From: an uncultured Tateyamaria sp. | GTDB taxonomy: Bacteria; Pseudomonadota; Alphaproteobacteria; Rhodobacterales; Rhodobacteraceae | Direction of reading: 5' to 3' | DNA length: 64,000 bases | NCBI RefSeq assembly: GCF_947497045.1 | Contig: NZ_CANMEU010000003.1 | Span: 124,001 to 188,000, forward strand | Part shown: piece by piece, positions 26,473 through 36,445 of the stretch | How positions within the stretch are numbered: position 1 is the first letter of the stretch | How the letters are laid out: each line of letters begins with the position of its first letter | The notes under the pieces: model-generated | Database searches by the model: none | What the model was told of the DNA's origin: nothing | Seen by the model: the letters and a program-made list of their open reading frames with translations, nothing else | Program-made: the position numbers and the translations under genes

Positions 26473-26831
26473 AGATGCGTGCGGCACTTGTCGGTGGCAT
26501 GTTGCTGGCCACCAGTGCTGGTGCACAGCAAGAGACCGAGACCGCAACGGGCGCGGTATTGCGCGGCCTCGACAAATTCAGCGGCAACGTGGTCGATATC
26601 GAACTGGCATCCGGGTCCACGGCGACGTTTGAACGTCTGAATATCACCCTCACCGAATGTCGCTATCCGGCTGGAAACCTGTCCGGTAACGCCTTTGCAG
26701 GTCTTGAGATCACCGAGACGGGCCGCGACGACACCGTGTTTTCCGGCTGGATGATCGCCTCCGCCCCGGCGCTCAACGCGATGGAACACGCCCGCTATGA
26801 CGTTTGGGTCATCCGCTGTACAACCTCCTGA
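26469..26831 (+). CDS. DUF2155-domain exported protein
   Basis: 120 residues. A signal peptide (MRAALVGGMLLATSAGAQ) precedes a compact domain with AVLRGLDKFSGNVVDIEL, LTECRYPAGN and TVFSGWMIASAPALNAMEHARYDVWVIRC, the DUF2155 pattern seen across alphaproteobacteria. Two cysteines may form a disulfide. Function unknown. It is coupled to mlaD by an ATGA overlap, so a role in the cell envelope is likely but not shown. The 3' end overlaps the convergent aat gene by 37 bp. Confidence 0.88.
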   Translation: MKMRAALVGGMLLATSAGAQQETETATGAVLRGLDKFSGNVVDIELASGSTATFERLNITLTECRYPAGNLSGNAFAGLEITETGRDDTVFSGWMIASAPALNAMEHARYDVWVIRCTTS

Positions 26832-27436
26832 AGCGTCGCCGCAGGCACGTTTGAAAACGCTGTATCATGGCGCATGGCTTGCGCCAGTTGCCGATGATAC
26901 GCGGCGCGGGTGATTTCAATCGCACCAAGGCTTGCCAGATGTGGCGTGATGAACTGGGTGTCAAACAATGTGAATTTGGCACGCGACAGGTGATCGACCG
27001 CCGCGGCAAGCGCCATTTTTGACCCATTGGTGGCGCGCGAGAACATGCTTTCGCCGAAAAACGCGGTGCCAAGCGTCACCCCGTAGACCCCGCCGACAAG
27101 CTGCGCCCCGTTCCAGATTTCAAAGGAATGCGCATGCCCGATCTGGTGTAATTCCAGATAAAGGCGGTAAATATCGGGGTTGATCCAGGTATCAATCCGG
27201 TCGGCGCAGCCGTCGACCACGGCCTCAAAAGCGGTATCAATCCGCAAGCGCCAATCGGTGCGCCGCATATCGCGCGTCAGGGACCGCGACAAGTGGAACC
27301 TGTCCAGCGGCAGCACACCGCGCATCTTGGGATCGACCCAGAAAATCTCGGGATCATCGCGCGATTCTGCCATGGGAAAGATGCCCGAGGCGTAGCCTTG
27401 CAGCAGCAGTTCCGGGGTCAGCACCCGCTCTGTCAT
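26795..27436 (-). CDS. aat: Leucyl/phenylalanyl-tRNA--protein transferase
   Basis: 213 residues from the ATG at 27436. Conserved blocks: LLLQGYASGIFPMAE, IFWVDPKMRGVLPLD, FHLSRSLTRDM, QIGHAHSFEIWN, LVGGVYGVTLGTAFFGESMFSR and FTLFDTQFITPHLASLGA. It adds Leu or Phe to N-terminal Arg/Lys, marking proteins for the N-end-rule Clp pathway, notably close to clpP-clpX. It lies just downstream of accC on the same strand. Confidence 0.95.
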   Translation of the reverse strand: MTERVLTPELLLQGYASGIFPMAESRDDPEIFWVDPKMRGVLPLDRFHLSRSLTRDMRRTDWRLRIDTAFEAVVDGCADRIDTWINPDIYRLYLELHQIGHAHSFEIWNGAQLVGGVYGVTLGTAFFGESMFSRATNGSKMALAAAVDHLSRAKFTLFDTQFITPHLASLGAIEITRAAYHRQLAQAMRHDTAFSNVPAATLQEVVQRMTQTS

Positions 27437-27482
27437 GTCATCCCATTGCCTTGCCAGACAGGCTTGGGCCGGGTGCGTCCGG

Positions 27483-28829
27483 TCACTCCGCCTGTGCGTC
27501 CAGCCACTTTTCAAGCCAATGGATGTTGTAATCCCCGGTGTGCACGTCTTTTTCAGCCAGCAGCGCGTGGAACAGCGGCACCGTGGTGTCGACCCCGTCC
27601 ACGATCAACTCGCCCAAGGCACGGTTGAGCCGGGCCAACGCCTCGGCCCGGTCGCGCCCGTGCACGATCAGCTTGCCGATCAGGCTGTCGTAATAGGGCG
27701 GGATCGAATAGCCGTCATAAAGCGCCGAGTCCATCCGCACGCCCAGACCGCCGGGCGCATGATATTGCGTGATCTTGCCGGGGCAGGGCCGGAACTCCGG
27801 CAGCTTTTCGGCGTTGATGCGCACCTCGATGGCGTGGCCGCGAATGGAAAGATCGTCTTGCGTGAACGACATGTCCATGCCGGACGCCACACGGATCTGT
27901 TCGCGTACAAGGTCTACGTCAAAGATCGCTTCGGTCACAGGATGTTCGACCTGTAGGCGGGTGTTCATCTCGATGAAATAGAACTCGCCGTTTTCATAGA
28001 GGAACTCGATGGTGCCTGCGCCGATATAGTTGATCCGTGCCACCGCATCCGCGCAGACCTTACCGATGGCGGCCCGTTCTTCGGCAGAAATGCTGGGGCC
28101 GGGTGCCTCCTCGAACACTTTCTGGTGGCGGCGTTGCAGCGAGCAGTCCCGCTCACCCAGATGCACCGCACGCCCCTTGCCGTCGCCAAAGACCTGGATT
28201 TCGATGTGGCGGGGCGTCGTCAGGTACTTTTCGATATAGACTTCGTCATTGCCGAAGTTTGATTTGCCCTCGGCCCGTGCGGTCATAAAGGCGCGTTCCA
28301 TGTCCGTTGCCGTTTCGGCCACTTTCATGCCGCGCCCACCGCCGCCCGCCGTCGCCTTGATGATGACCGGATAGCCCATTTCGGCCCCGATCGCCTGCGC
28401 CTCTTCGAGCGTTGCGACGCCGCCATCCGATCCGGGCACGCAGGGCACGCCGAGCGCCTTCATCGTCTCTTTGGCGGTGATCTTGTCGCCCATCACACGG
28501 ATATGTTCGGCGGTCGGGCCGATAAAGGTCAGGTCGTGATCTTCGACGATCTGCACGAATTGCGCGTTCTCGGACAGGAAGCCATAGCCGGGGTGGATCG
28601 CCTCGGCCCCGGTGATTTCGCAGGCCGAAATGATCGCCGGAAAGCTAAGGTAGGATTGCGGCGATGCGGGTGGGCCGATGCACACGGATTCATCGGCCAT
28701 ACGCACATGCATGGCGTCGGCATCCGCCGTGGAATGGACCGCAACCGTGGCCACACCCATCTCGCGCGCAGCCCTTATCACACGCAGCGCAATCTCTCCG
28801 CGGTTGGCAATCAGGATTTTCTTGAACAT
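27483..28829 (-). CDS. accC: Acetyl-CoA carboxylase, biotin carboxylase subunit
   Basis: 448 residues, the standard length. Begins [23 protein letters not shown]-grasp loop [12 protein letters not shown], catalytic stretch [14 protein letters not shown], and IEVRINAE. It carboxylates biotin on AccB, the first half-reaction of malonyl-CoA synthesis. It lies 10 bp after accB. Confidence 0.97.
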   Translation of the reverse strand: MFKKILIANRGEIALRVIRAAREMGVATVAVHSTADADAMHVRMADESVCIGPPASPQSYLSFPAIISACEITGAEAIHPGYGFLSENAQFVQIVEDHDLTFIGPTAEHIRVMGDKITAKETMKALGVPCVPGSDGGVATLEEAQAIGAEMGYPVIIKATAGGGGRGMKVAETATDMERAFMTARAEGKSNFGNDEVYIEKYLTTPRHIEIQVFGDGKGRAVHLGERDCSLQRRHQKVFEEAPGPSISAEERAAIGKVCADAVARINYIGAGTIEFLYENGEFYFIEMNTRLQVEHPVTEAIFDVDLVREQIRVASGMDMSFTQDDLSIRGHAIEVRINAEKLPEFRPCPGKITQYHAPGGLGVRMDSALYDGYSIPPYYDSLIGKLIVHGRDRAEALARLNRALGELIVDGVDTTVPLFHALLAEKDVHTGDYNIHWLEKWLDAQAE

Positions 28830-28839
28830 GCTCAGCCCC

Positions 28840-29328
28840 TTATTCGAGGATCACCAAAGGTGCGCCAAATTCGACCGCAGCGCCATCATCCACGAGGATG
28901 CGTTTGACAGTGCCTGCGCGGGGGGCGGGGATGTGGTTCATGGTTTTCATCGCCTCAACGATGAGAAGGGTGTCGCCTTCGCCCACTTGCTGGCCGACCT
29001 TGATAAAGGCGGGCGCGCCGGGCTCGGCCTGCATGTAGATCGTGCCGACCATGGGTGAGGTCACGGCACCGGGGTCGCTGGCCGGATCGGCGGGCGCTGC
29101 TGCTGCCGTCGGTGCCGGGGCTGCTGCGGGCGCAGGTGCTGCAACTGGTGCAGGGGCGGCCACCTGGGCTGACACCTGCTGAATGATCTGACGAGAGACG
29201 CGCACATTCAGGCTGTCATCTTCGCCGTATTCCCGTTTCACCTGCAATTCGGTCAGGTCGTTCTCGCGCAGCAATTCGGCCAGTGCCTGAATAAAGGCCA
29301 CGTCCGCGTCATGGGGTTTTTTTGTCAT
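28840..29328 (-). CDS. accB: Acetyl-CoA carboxylase, biotin carboxyl carrier protein
   Basis: 162 residues from the ATG at 29328. An N-terminal helical region is followed by a flexible Ala/Pro linker (residues about 70-100) and the biotinyl domain with the target lysine in the EAMKTMN motif and the [13 protein letters not shown] strand. It carries carboxybiotin between AccC and the carboxyltransferase. Confidence 0.95.
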   Translation of the reverse strand: MTKKPHDADVAFIQALAELLRENDLTELQVKREYGEDDSLNVRVSRQIIQQVSAQVAAPAPVAAPAPAAAPAPTAAAAPADPASDPGAVTSPMVGTIYMQAEPGAPAFIKVGQQVGEGDTLLIVEAMKTMNHIPAPRAGTVKRILVDDGAAVEFGAPLVILE

Positions 29329-29465
29329 TCTTGTCCTCAACAGATGGCTTGTAGCTGCCTGCCCTAGGGGCACGCGCCAATGCTCGGCCTTGTGTATAGC
29401 GACTGGAATAGGATGTGAAAAGCGCAGTTGAACCGGTTCTTTGGTCTGCGTGGACGTTGGGGAAC

Positions 29466-29495
29466 GCAAAAACCCGGCCCCTTGGGACCGGATTT
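29466..29495 (-). terminator. Rho-independent terminator of the liv operon
   Basis: On the minus-strand transcript, a 12-bp stem (two U.G pairs) with a 3-nt loop is followed by TTTTTG, beginning about 23 bp after the stop of the LivF-type gene. Confidence 0.8.
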
Positions 29496-29518
29496 GTGCA
29501 TCGCACCTCAAAATGGGC

Positions 29519-30274
29519 TCAGATCGCGAGGTATTCGGCGCGCAATTCCTCGTTTTCCAGCACTTCGGCGGCGGTGCCGTCAAAGACGATCCCGCCGGTG
29601 TCGAGGATCACGGCCCGGTCTGCCAGTTGCAGGGCGCGCACGGCGTTCTGTTCGACGATGATGGTGGTGATCCCCTGTTCCTTGATGATCCCGAGCGTCT
29701 TTTCGATCTCGTCCACGATCACCGGGGCCAGCCCTTCATAGGGTTCGTCCAGCAGCAGCACCTTGATGTCGCGGGCCAGCGCGCGGGCGATGGCGAGCAT
29801 CTGTTGCTCGCCGCCCGACAGGGTCGTGCCCTCCTGGCTGCGGCGTTCGCCCAAGCGGGGGAATAAATCGTAAAGCCGCTCGATGGACCAGCCGATGGGT
29901 GGCGCGATCTGGGCGAGCTTGAGGTTTTCCTCGACCGTGAGGCCGGGAATGATGCGCCGGTCTTCGGGGACAAGCCCAAGGCCCGCCTGGCTGGCCTCGT
30001 GGCTCGACATGTTGTGCAGCGGTTTGTGATCGAGCCAGATTTCACCATGGGTGACTTCCGGATCGCCAATGCGCGCGATAGAGCGCAAGGTCGAAGTCTT
30101 GCCCGCCCCGTTGCGCCCCAGAAGTGCGAGGATCTCGCCCTCGTGCACGTTAAAGCTGATGCCTTGCACGATATAGCTTTCGCCGTAATAGGCGTGCATG
30201 TCCCAGACCGACAGAAAAGCAGGGGCGGTGGCGGCGTGATTCACGCCTTTTTCGAAGGATGGTTTGACGTTCAT
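29519..30274 (-). CDS. livF: Branched-chain-type ABC transporter ATP-binding protein, LivF type
   Basis: 251 residues. Walker [15 protein letters not shown], signature [15 protein letters not shown], Walker [14 protein letters not shown], and the LivF hallmark [15 protein letters not shown]. Last gene of the operon. An 84-bp gap with two hairpins separates it from the LivG-type gene. Confidence 0.92.
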   Translation of the reverse strand: MNVKPSFEKGVNHAATAPAFLSVWDMHAYYGESYIVQGISFNVHEGEILALLGRNGAGKTSTLRSIARIGDPEVTHGEIWLDHKPLHNMSSHEASQAGLGLVPEDRRIIPGLTVEENLKLAQIAPPIGWSIERLYDLFPRLGERRSQEGTTLSGGEQQMLAIARALARDIKVLLLDEPYEGLAPVIVDEIEKTLGIIKEQGITTIIVEQNAVRALQLADRAVILDTGGIVFDGTAAEVLENEELRAEYLAI

Positions 30275-30294
30275 GGGGCCGTCCTCAAATTCGG

Positions 30295-30325
30295 GCTGAT
30301 GGTGGGCAAATTGCCCACCATCAGC
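30295..30325. repeat. Perfect 13-bp hairpin between livG and livF
   Basis: The arms gctgatggtgggc and gcccaccatcagc enclose a 5-nt loop. A second, smaller hairpin (gtgggca / tgcccac, 3-nt loop) follows at 30341-30357. Both share the GTGGGC/GCCCAC core found in other intergenic gaps of this window. Confidence 0.75.
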
Positions 30326-30358
30326 GGGTGTCGGGGTAGCGTGGGCACGCTGCCCACC

Positions 30359-31123
30359 TCATGCGGCGTCCTGGGATTCGCCCAGATAAGCTTCGCGCAC
30401 CTTGGGGTGGCCCTTGATCTTGTCGGGCGTGTCTTCGACCAGCGGCGTGCCTTGTGCCAGCACCGTGATCCGTTCGGCCAGCGAGAACACCACATGCATG
30501 TCATGTTCGATGATGGCAATGGTGATATCGCGGTCGTCCTTGATCTGTTTGAGCAGATCGATGGTGTTGTTCGTATCCGCCCGCGCCATTCCGGCGGTCG
30601 GTTCGTCCAGCAGCAACAGGCGTGGTTCCTGTGACAGGCACATCCCGATCTCAAGCCGCCGTTTGTCGCCGCGCGAGAGGGACGCTGCATGCATGTGCCG
30701 CTTGTCCGCCATGTTCATCTCTTCGAGCATGTGGCTTGCCCGGTCGAACATTTCGCCGTCCTTGCGCATTGCCGCGAAAGCGTTGGGCGTGAATGCCCCG
30801 TCCCGTTTGGCGAAACAGGGGATCAGCATGTTTTCCATCACCGTCAGGTCGCCGAAGATTTCGGGCGTTTGAAACACGCGCGAAATACCCATCTGGTTGA
30901 TCTCGTAGGGTTTGCGCCCCAGCACCGATTGCCCGTCGAACATGACGGAGCCTGTGTCGGGGATCAGCTTGCCCACAAGGCAGTTCAGGAGCGTGGACTT
31001 GCCCGCGCCGTTGGGTCCGATGATCGCATGGACCGAGTTTTCCGCCACGCTCAGGTTCACGTCCCCGAGGGCCTGAAGCCCGCCGAACCGTTTGCCGACA
31101 CCTTTGACGTCGAGAATTCCCAT
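30359..31123 (-). CDS. livG: Branched-chain-type ABC transporter ATP-binding protein, LivG type
   Basis: 254 residues, preceded by AGGAGG. Walker A GPNGAGKSTLLN, a long helical insert (FTPNAFAAMRKDGEMFDRA), signature SLSRGDKRRLEIGM, Walker B LLLLDEPTAGMA, and the C-terminal KIKGHPKVREAYLG tail typical of LivG. The SRGDKRR signature is a variant of the usual SGGQ motif, seen in LivG-type relatives of this group. Confidence 0.92.
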   Translation of the reverse strand: MGILDVKGVGKRFGGLQALGDVNLSVAENSVHAIIGPNGAGKSTLLNCLVGKLIPDTGSVMFDGQSVLGRKPYEINQMGISRVFQTPEIFGDLTVMENMLIPCFAKRDGAFTPNAFAAMRKDGEMFDRASHMLEEMNMADKRHMHAASLSRGDKRRLEIGMCLSQEPRLLLLDEPTAGMARADTNNTIDLLKQIKDDRDITIAIIEHDMHVVFSLAERITVLAQGTPLVEDTPDKIKGHPKVREAYLGESQDAA

Positions 31124-31137
31124 GATCGTTCCTCCTC

Positions 31138-32334
31138 TTATTCCGCAGGTGTGGTTTTGCCGTCAGGCGTGTTGTCGGATGGTTTCTTGCGCTTGAACAG
31201 GGCGGCGACCCGCTGTCCGCCTTCGACCAGCCCGCCGGGCAGGAAGATGACCACGGCCATGAAGATCAGCCCCAGTGTCAGGTGCCAGCCTTTGCCGATG
31301 AACGGATAGACCAGCGTGATGACAAAGTCCTGCAACCCATCCGGCATGAAGGCGAACCATTCATAAAGGATGTCCTTGTTGATCTTGGACAGGATGTTTT
31401 CCATGTACTTGATCGCCCCTGCGCCAAGGACCGGCCCGATCAACGTGCCGACACCGCCAAGGATCGACATCAGAACCACTTCGCCCGAGGCCGTCCAGAA
31501 CATCCGTTCCGCCCCCACTTGCGTGTCCATCGCCACCATCAGACCGCCCGCAAGCCCGGCATACATGCCCGAGATCACAAAGGCCGCCAGCGTGTAGGGC
31601 TTGGCGTTGAGCCCGGTATAGTTCAGCCGCTGCTGATTGGATTTGACTGCGCGCAGCATCATTCCGAAGGGCGAGCGGAAGATGCGGATCGACATGTAAA
31701 ACGCAAAGATCATCACCACAGCCGCGACGTAGTAGCCGACGTTGAACGTAAAGACCCATCCGCCCATGGCCAGTTCCGTGCTGCTGCCCATTTCCAGCCC
31801 GAACAGGTTTGCCTTGGGCGCATTGCCCGTCAGCGCCGCGTCCAGAATGCGCGGGTCGGTCACCTTGGGTTGCAAGCCGGTTTCTCCACCCGTGATCGGT
31901 GTCAGCACCGAATAGGCCAGCGAATAGGACATCTGCGCAAAGGCCAGCGTCAGGATCGAAAAGTAGATGCCCGAGCGGCGGAGGCTGATCCACCCAACCG
32001 CAAGGCTGAAGATACCGGCTACGATCACCGATACCACGATGCCGGGGATCACGTTCATCGTCAGAAGCTTCATCATCCACATCGCCGCATAGGATCCGAC
32101 CCCGAGGAAGGCCGCGTGCCCAAAGGACAGGTACCCCGTCAGCCCGAACAGGATGTTGAACCCGATGGCGAAGATCCCGAAGATCACGAACCGCTGCATC
32201 AGGTCCGGGTAGCCCGCGTTGAACTGGGCCATGCCGGAGTCGACCGGAAAGGGGTTGAGGATGAAGGGCGCGGCCATGGTCAGCAGCGTGACCAGCAACA
32301 GAAGGCGAAAGTCTTTGGCTTCAAGTCCGAACAT
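31138..32334 (-). CDS. livM: Branched-chain-type ABC transporter permease, LivM type
   Basis: 398 residues, about ten helices. LivM features: [25 protein letters not shown] near residue 60 and [21 protein letters not shown] as the cytoplasmic coupling loop, then [13 protein letters not shown]. Forms the translocation pore with the LivH-type subunit. Confidence 0.92.
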   Translation of the reverse strand: MFGLEAKDFRLLLLVTLLTMAAPFILNPFPVDSGMAQFNAGYPDLMQRFVIFGIFAIGFNILFGLTGYLSFGHAAFLGVGSYAAMWMMKLLTMNVIPGIVVSVIVAGIFSLAVGWISLRRSGIYFSILTLAFAQMSYSLAYSVLTPITGGETGLQPKVTDPRILDAALTGNAPKANLFGLEMGSSTELAMGGWVFTFNVGYYVAAVVMIFAFYMSIRIFRSPFGMMLRAVKSNQQRLNYTGLNAKPYTLAAFVISGMYAGLAGGLMVAMDTQVGAERMFWTASGEVVLMSILGGVGTLIGPVLGAGAIKYMENILSKINKDILYEWFAFMPDGLQDFVITLVYPFIGKGWHLTLGLIFMAVVIFLPGGLVEGGQRVAALFKRKKPSDNTPDGKTTPAE

Positions 32335-32337
32335 GGC

Positions 32338-33369
32338 TTAGTCCTCCATCACGCCCTTGCGGCCCATAAGGCCCCGAGGACGGGTCAACAGAATGATGAT
32401 TGCGACAAGATAGATGATGATCTGGTTGAGGCCGGGCAGCACGTCCAGCACTTCGCGCATCGACGCAAAGCTTTCGAGGATGCCAAGCAGGAAGCCTGCG
32501 GCGACCGCACCGGGCAGTGAGCCCATGCCGCCCACGACGACGACCACAAAGGACAGCACAAGGAAGTCCATGCCCATGTGGTAATTGGGCGAGTTTATCG
32601 GGGTATACATTACCCCCGCCAGCCCCGCGACAGCTGCCGCGATCCCGAACATGAGCGTAAAGCGTCGGTCGATGTTGATGCCAAGCAGTTGTACCGTCTC
32701 GCGGTCCGCCATCCCGGCCCGCACGACCATCCCGAAGGTGGTGAATTGCAAGAAGGCAAAGACCGCACCGATGATCACGGCCGCAAAGCCGAAATAGATG
32801 ATCCGCCAGTAGGGGTAGATGATGACATTGGGATCAAAACCCATCATCGCGCCAAAGTCGAACGATCCCTTGAACGCCGATGGGGCAGGGGTCGGGATCG
32901 GGTTGGCTCCGTAGTAATATTTGATGATCTCTTGCAGCACAATGGCGAGGCCGAAGGTCACAAGGATCTGGTCCGCATGGGGACGCTTGTAAAAGTGTTT
33001 GATCAGCCCTCGCTCCATCAGGACGCCGATGGAGACCATGACCGGAATCGCGAAGATGATCGACAGCGGCACGGCCCAATCGATGATCGCATCCCCCGTG
33101 GCTTGTCCGAACCAGTCATAGACATAGGGCACATCCACCTTCAGCGGATTGCCAAGAAAGTCGGTTTGGGTCTCGTCCACCACCTCGTGGCTCAGCGAAA
33201 TGATCCGGCTGAGCGTCACCGCACAGAACGCGCCGATCATAAACAGTGCCCCGTGGGCAAAGTTGACCACACCCAACGTGCCGAAGATGAGCGTAAGGCC
33301 AAGCGCAATCAGCGCATAGGCAGAGCCCTTGTCGAGCCCGTTGAGTACTTGAAGGATGATCGCTTCCAT
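32338..33369 (-). CDS. livH: Branched-chain-type ABC transporter permease, LivH type
   Basis: 343 residues from ATG 33369 (MEAIILQVLNGLDKGSAYAL); the frame is open 12 codons further upstream. LivH signatures ALIALGLTLIFGTLGVVNFAHGA and FVVVVVGGMGSLPGAVAAG are clear. A longer-than-usual extracytoplasmic insert (residues about 55-95) distinguishes it from amino-acid LivH. Spaced 3 bp from livM. Confidence 0.92.
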   Translation of the reverse strand: MEAIILQVLNGLDKGSAYALIALGLTLIFGTLGVVNFAHGALFMIGAFCAVTLSRIISLSHEVVDETQTDFLGNPLKVDVPYVYDWFGQATGDAIIDWAVPLSIIFAIPVMVSIGVLMERGLIKHFYKRPHADQILVTFGLAIVLQEIIKYYYGANPIPTPAPSAFKGSFDFGAMMGFDPNVIIYPYWRIIYFGFAAVIIGAVFAFLQFTTFGMVVRAGMADRETVQLLGINIDRRFTLMFGIAAAVAGLAGVMYTPINSPNYHMGMDFLVLSFVVVVVGGMGSLPGAVAAGFLLGILESFASMREVLDVLPGLNQIIIYLVAIIILLTRPRGLMGRKGVMED

Positions 33370-33427
33370 CGGACTGACCTTTGGTTTGAGCAATAGGTGC
33401 CACACCAGCGTGCGCCGGGGCAGGGCA

Positions 33428-33453
33428 GGGTGGGCCAGTCAGGCGGCCCACCC
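33428..33453 (-). promoter_or_regulatory. Hairpin after the Liv-type binding-protein gene
   Basis: A perfect 9-bp stem (gggtgggcc / ggcccaccc) with an 8-nt loop in the 103-bp gap between the binding-protein and permease genes, without a strong T tract. Position and sequence match the hairpin in the sugar operon at 13233. Confidence 0.7.
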
Positions 33454-33472
33454 AGATCTTTCAAAGGATCGC

Positions 33473-34813
33473 TTAGGCGCCTGGGTTGCAGGAGCCCAGT
33501 TCGCCACCAAAGATCGACGCGTCATACGTGACCTGGCTGGTGGGTGTGACTTCCACGATCTCCAGAAGGTCGAACTCGGATGTCGGGTTCTCTTTTCCTT
33601 TCACGACCAGCACGTCCTTGAAGCACTGGTGGTCTTCGCCACGATAGAGCGTCGGGCCGTTGCCCATGCCGTCGAACTGGAAGTCCTCGAGGGCTTCGCC
33701 GACCGCGCATGGGTTGAACGAACCGGCCCGCTCGACCGCATCCGCATAAAGCAGCGCCTGCACGTAGCAGGTGTGTGCTGCCTGGCTGGGTGGGAAGCCG
33801 TATTTGGTGCCGAAGGATTGCACGAACGCTTTGGAGCCTTCGTCCTGCAACGACCAGTGCCAGTTGGTGGACCCGAAGATGCCTTTGACGTTTGCGCCCG
33901 CACCCTTCGCCATGAGGCGCGAGTAGAGCGGCACGACGATCTCGAAGTTCTTGTTGTTCACCAGCTTGTCGCGCAGGCCGAACTGAACCGCGTTTGTCAG
34001 CGAATTCACCATGTTCCCGCCGTAGTGGTTCAGAACCAGCACGTCCGCGCCCGATTGCAGAACCGGCGCGATGTAGGAGGAGAAGTCGGTTTGTGTCAGC
34101 GGTGTTTTCACAGCCGCAACAGTTTCCCAACCCATGGCTTCGGTCGAGGTCCGCACCGCTTCTTCTGTGGTATAGCCCCAGTTGTAGTCCGCCGTCAGGT
34201 GATAGGCCTTGCGGTCCGTGCCGTAGTTATTGGCAAGGATTGGGGCCAGCGCCGCACCGGACATGTAGGAATTGAAGAAATGGCGGAAGCCATTGGCCTT
34301 CTTGTCCTTGCCGGTGGTGTCGTTGGAGTGGGTCAGGCCGGCCATGAAGATCACGCCCGCCTCTTGGCAGAGCGCCTGCACGGCCACAGCCACACCGGAG
34401 GACGAGCCGCCCGTGATCATCACGGCACCGTCTTTTTCGATCATGGAGCGGGCCGAGGCGCGGGCCGCATCCGATTTCGTCTGCGTGTCGCCGGTGACGT
34501 ATTCGACTTTCTTGCCCAGGATGCCGTTGCCTTGCAGGGCCTTGGACGAGAACGTGTTCATCAGGCCGCCGTCGCCGCCGCCGTTCAGGTGTTCGACCGC
34601 CAGTTCGTAGGCGCGCAACTCGTCCGCGCCCTCATCCGCGTAGGGGCCGGTCTGTGGCACGTTGAAACCCAGTGTGACCGAGCTGCCTTCGGGCGCGTTG
34701 GTAAAGCCCGAATGGCCGTCCGCGCGCAGATACGTTGGCAACGTGAGACCAGCAGCGCCGGCCACTGCGCCGGTCTGGATCACGCCACGACGTGTCAGGT
34801 TCATCTTGGACAT
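33473..34813 (-). CDS. Liv-type ABC transporter substrate-binding protein
   Basis: 446 residues. A Tat-like leader (NLTRRGVIQTGAVAGAAGLT) suggests export in folded form. The mature part is a type 1 periplasmic binding fold of the Leu/Ile/Val family: LGFNVPQTGPYADEGADELR, ITGGSSSGVAVAVQALCQEAGV and DYNWGYTTEEAVRTS. The substrate is not deducible; family members bind amino acids, amides, urea or short organic acids. It is first in the operon. Confidence 0.9.
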   Translation of the reverse strand: MSKMNLTRRGVIQTGAVAGAAGLTLPTYLRADGHSGFTNAPEGSSVTLGFNVPQTGPYADEGADELRAYELAVEHLNGGGDGGLMNTFSSKALQGNGILGKKVEYVTGDTQTKSDAARASARSMIEKDGAVMITGGSSSGVAVAVQALCQEAGVIFMAGLTHSNDTTGKDKKANGFRHFFNSYMSGAALAPILANNYGTDRKAYHLTADYNWGYTTEEAVRTSTEAMGWETVAAVKTPLTQTDFSSYIAPVLQSGADVLVLNHYGGNMVNSLTNAVQFGLRDKLVNNKNFEIVVPLYSRLMAKGAGANVKGIFGSTNWHWSLQDEGSKAFVQSFGTKYGFPPSQAAHTCYVQALLYADAVERAGSFNPCAVGEALEDFQFDGMGNGPTLYRGEDHQCFKDVLVVKGKENPTSEFDLLEIVEVTPTSQVTYDASIFGGELGSCNPGA

Positions 34814-35047
34814 AAATATCCTCCCAAATGTTGAAATGCACCTCCCCGCTTCTTCGGGCAGGGGTGTGCGGCACCTTTTGATGCAAAGCAGTTATGCCGT
34901 CGCTTCGGAAAATTGCGCAATAACCCCCTTGTTTTTCACGATTATTTTGTAAATATATCCACAAGTTCGCGGCTCACTTTGTAAACTTCATTATGTTGCG
35001 TCGCAGAAACGCGTTGAAATGGAACACGAAACCAAAGGATGCAGCCC
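34814..35047. promoter_or_regulatory. Divergent promoter region with two TTTGTAAA motifs
   Basis: The 234-bp gap between the liv operon and the acyl-CoA-type regulator is AT-rich for this genome. TTTGTAAA occurs exactly at 34946-34953 and 34978-34985, and a 10-bp palindrome, attgcgcaat, at 34912-34921. The family of the adjacent regulator (RamB/PccR) is known to bind TTTGCAAA-like sites, so these are candidate operators. Confidence 0.6.
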
Positions 35048-36346
35048 ATGGCTCGTGAGGCATTGACCGGCACCCGCATCCGCGAACGCCGCGTGATGGC
35101 AGGCTACAAACAGTCCGATCTGGCCCGTCAGATCGGCATTTCCGCCTCATATCTGAACCTGATCGAACACAACCGGCGCAGAATCGGAGGCAAGCTGCTG
35201 CTCGACATTGCGCAGGCCCTTGCAGTTGAGGCATCGGCCCTGACCGAAGGGGCCGAAGCCGCCCTGATCGCGGCCCTGCGCGACGCGGGCGAGGGCACTC
35301 CCATGACCGAGGCCGAAGCGATGCGTGCCGAGGAATTCGCGGGCCGTTTTCCCGGCTGGGCCGAGGCGTTGGCGGCGGCCCATCGCAAGATCGCCGGACT
35401 TGAGCGCACGGTCGAATCCCTCAGTGACCGGCTGGCCCATGACCCGGCCCTCGCGGCGTCGGTGCACGAGGTTCTGTCCACCGCTGCCTCGATCCGGTCC
35501 ACCGCGTCGATCCTGGCCGGAGACAAGGACATCGCACCGGAATGGCGCGACCGCTTTCACGCCAATATCGACGCCGACAGCCGCCGCCTTGCGGAAAGTT
35601 CCAAAACCCTTGTCGGCTTTCTGGATGCCGAAACCGGCGAGGCGGCCTCGACCAGTTCCCCCCAGGAAGAGGTCGAGGCGTTTCTGCTGGCTCACGATTA
35701 CAGCTTTGAGGCCTTGGAAAAGGGGCGCACGGATGTCCCCACCTTGATCGCCGCCGCCCCCGAATTGTCGTCCCATGCCTCTCGTCACATCGCCGCTGGT
35801 ATCCTGACCCGCCTCAAGGCCGACAGCACGCGGGTGGCCATGTCCGATCTGCGCGCCGCGCTGGCGGCCAATATCACCGATCCGATCGATTTGTCGGAAA
35901 AGTTCGGTGTATCGATTGCGCGGATCATGCGCCGCCTCGCGTCAGTGCCCGAATATGGCTGCGGCCTTGTGGTGTCGGACCGGTCGGGCAGTCTGTTGTT
36001 TCGCAAAGGCATCGAGGGGTTCACGATTCCCCGCTTTGGGGCGGCCTGTCCGCTGTGGCCGCTGTTTCAGGGCTTGAGCCAGCCGGGGCAGGTCGTGCAC
36101 CAGCGGGTCCGCATGGCAGGGCGGGCGGACGCGGTGTTTGATTGCTATGCCACGGCCCAACCGATGGGCCGGGTTGTGCTGAACGTGCCCCCGCTGATCG
36201 AGGCCACGATGCTGATCGTGCGCGCGCCGAACGCGGCCCGGAACGAGGGCACCCCTGCCACTGAAATCGGGGCGGCTTGCCGGATTTGTCCGGTTGCCGG
36301 ATGCGCGGCGCGGCGCGAACCGTCGATCCTCAGCGACGGGTTCTGA
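35048..36346 (+). CDS. XRE-family short-chain acyl-CoA responsive regulator (PccR/ScfR/RamB type)
   Basis: 432 residues from ATG 35048, well spaced from AAAGGA. The N-terminal XRE helix-turn-helix (TRIRERRVMAGYKQSDLA, GISASYLNLIEHNRRRIGG) is joined to a long sensor region of the DUF2083 type ending in a Cys-rich tail (ACRICPVAGCAAR). In characterised relatives this family controls propionyl-CoA or acetate and glyoxylate genes. Divergent from the liv operon, so it probably controls that operon and itself; the link to acsA at 49 kb is inferred from shared motifs. Confidence 0.85.
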   Translation: MAREALTGTRIRERRVMAGYKQSDLARQIGISASYLNLIEHNRRRIGGKLLLDIAQALAVEASALTEGAEAALIAALRDAGEGTPMTEAEAMRAEEFAGRFPGWAEALAAAHRKIAGLERTVESLSDRLAHDPALAASVHEVLSTAASIRSTASILAGDKDIAPEWRDRFHANIDADSRRLAESSKTLVGFLDAETGEAASTSSPQEEVEAFLLAHDYSFEALEKGRTDVPTLIAAAPELSSHASRHIAAGILTRLKADSTRVAMSDLRAALAANITDPIDLSEKFGVSIARIMRRLASVPEYGCGLVVSDRSGSLLFRKGIEGFTIPRFGAACPLWPLFQGLSQPGQVVHQRVRMAGRADAVFDCYATAQPMGRVVLNVPPLIEATMLIVRAPNAARNEGTPATEIGAACRICPVAGCAARREPSILSDGF

Positions 36347-36351
36347 GGCTT

Positions 36352-36380
36352 TTGACAGAACGCCCAAAACCTCACATAGT
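36352..36380 (+). promoter_or_regulatory. Candidate sigma-70 promoter for the response regulator operon
   Basis: TTGACA at 36352-36357 and CATAGT at 36375-36380 are separated by exactly 17 bp, 65 bp before the response-regulator start. The -35 is perfect, the -10 is 4 of 6. Confidence 0.55.
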
Positions 36381-36445
36381 CAAGACGCGCCGCGGGAGAG
36401 GTCGAAGACCACGGGGGGGCGGCGCGATCAGGGAGGAAAAAGAGC

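Noticed and set aside
31282-32520. 412-codon plus-strand open frame opposite the LivM-type permease
   Set aside because: Translation is Arg/His-rich with no family motif, whereas the reverse strand encodes a clear permease.
33356-34834. 492-codon plus-strand open frame across the liv binding-protein gene
   Set aside because: It is an antisense shadow of a gene with clear family motifs and a signal peptide; high GC makes such frames common.
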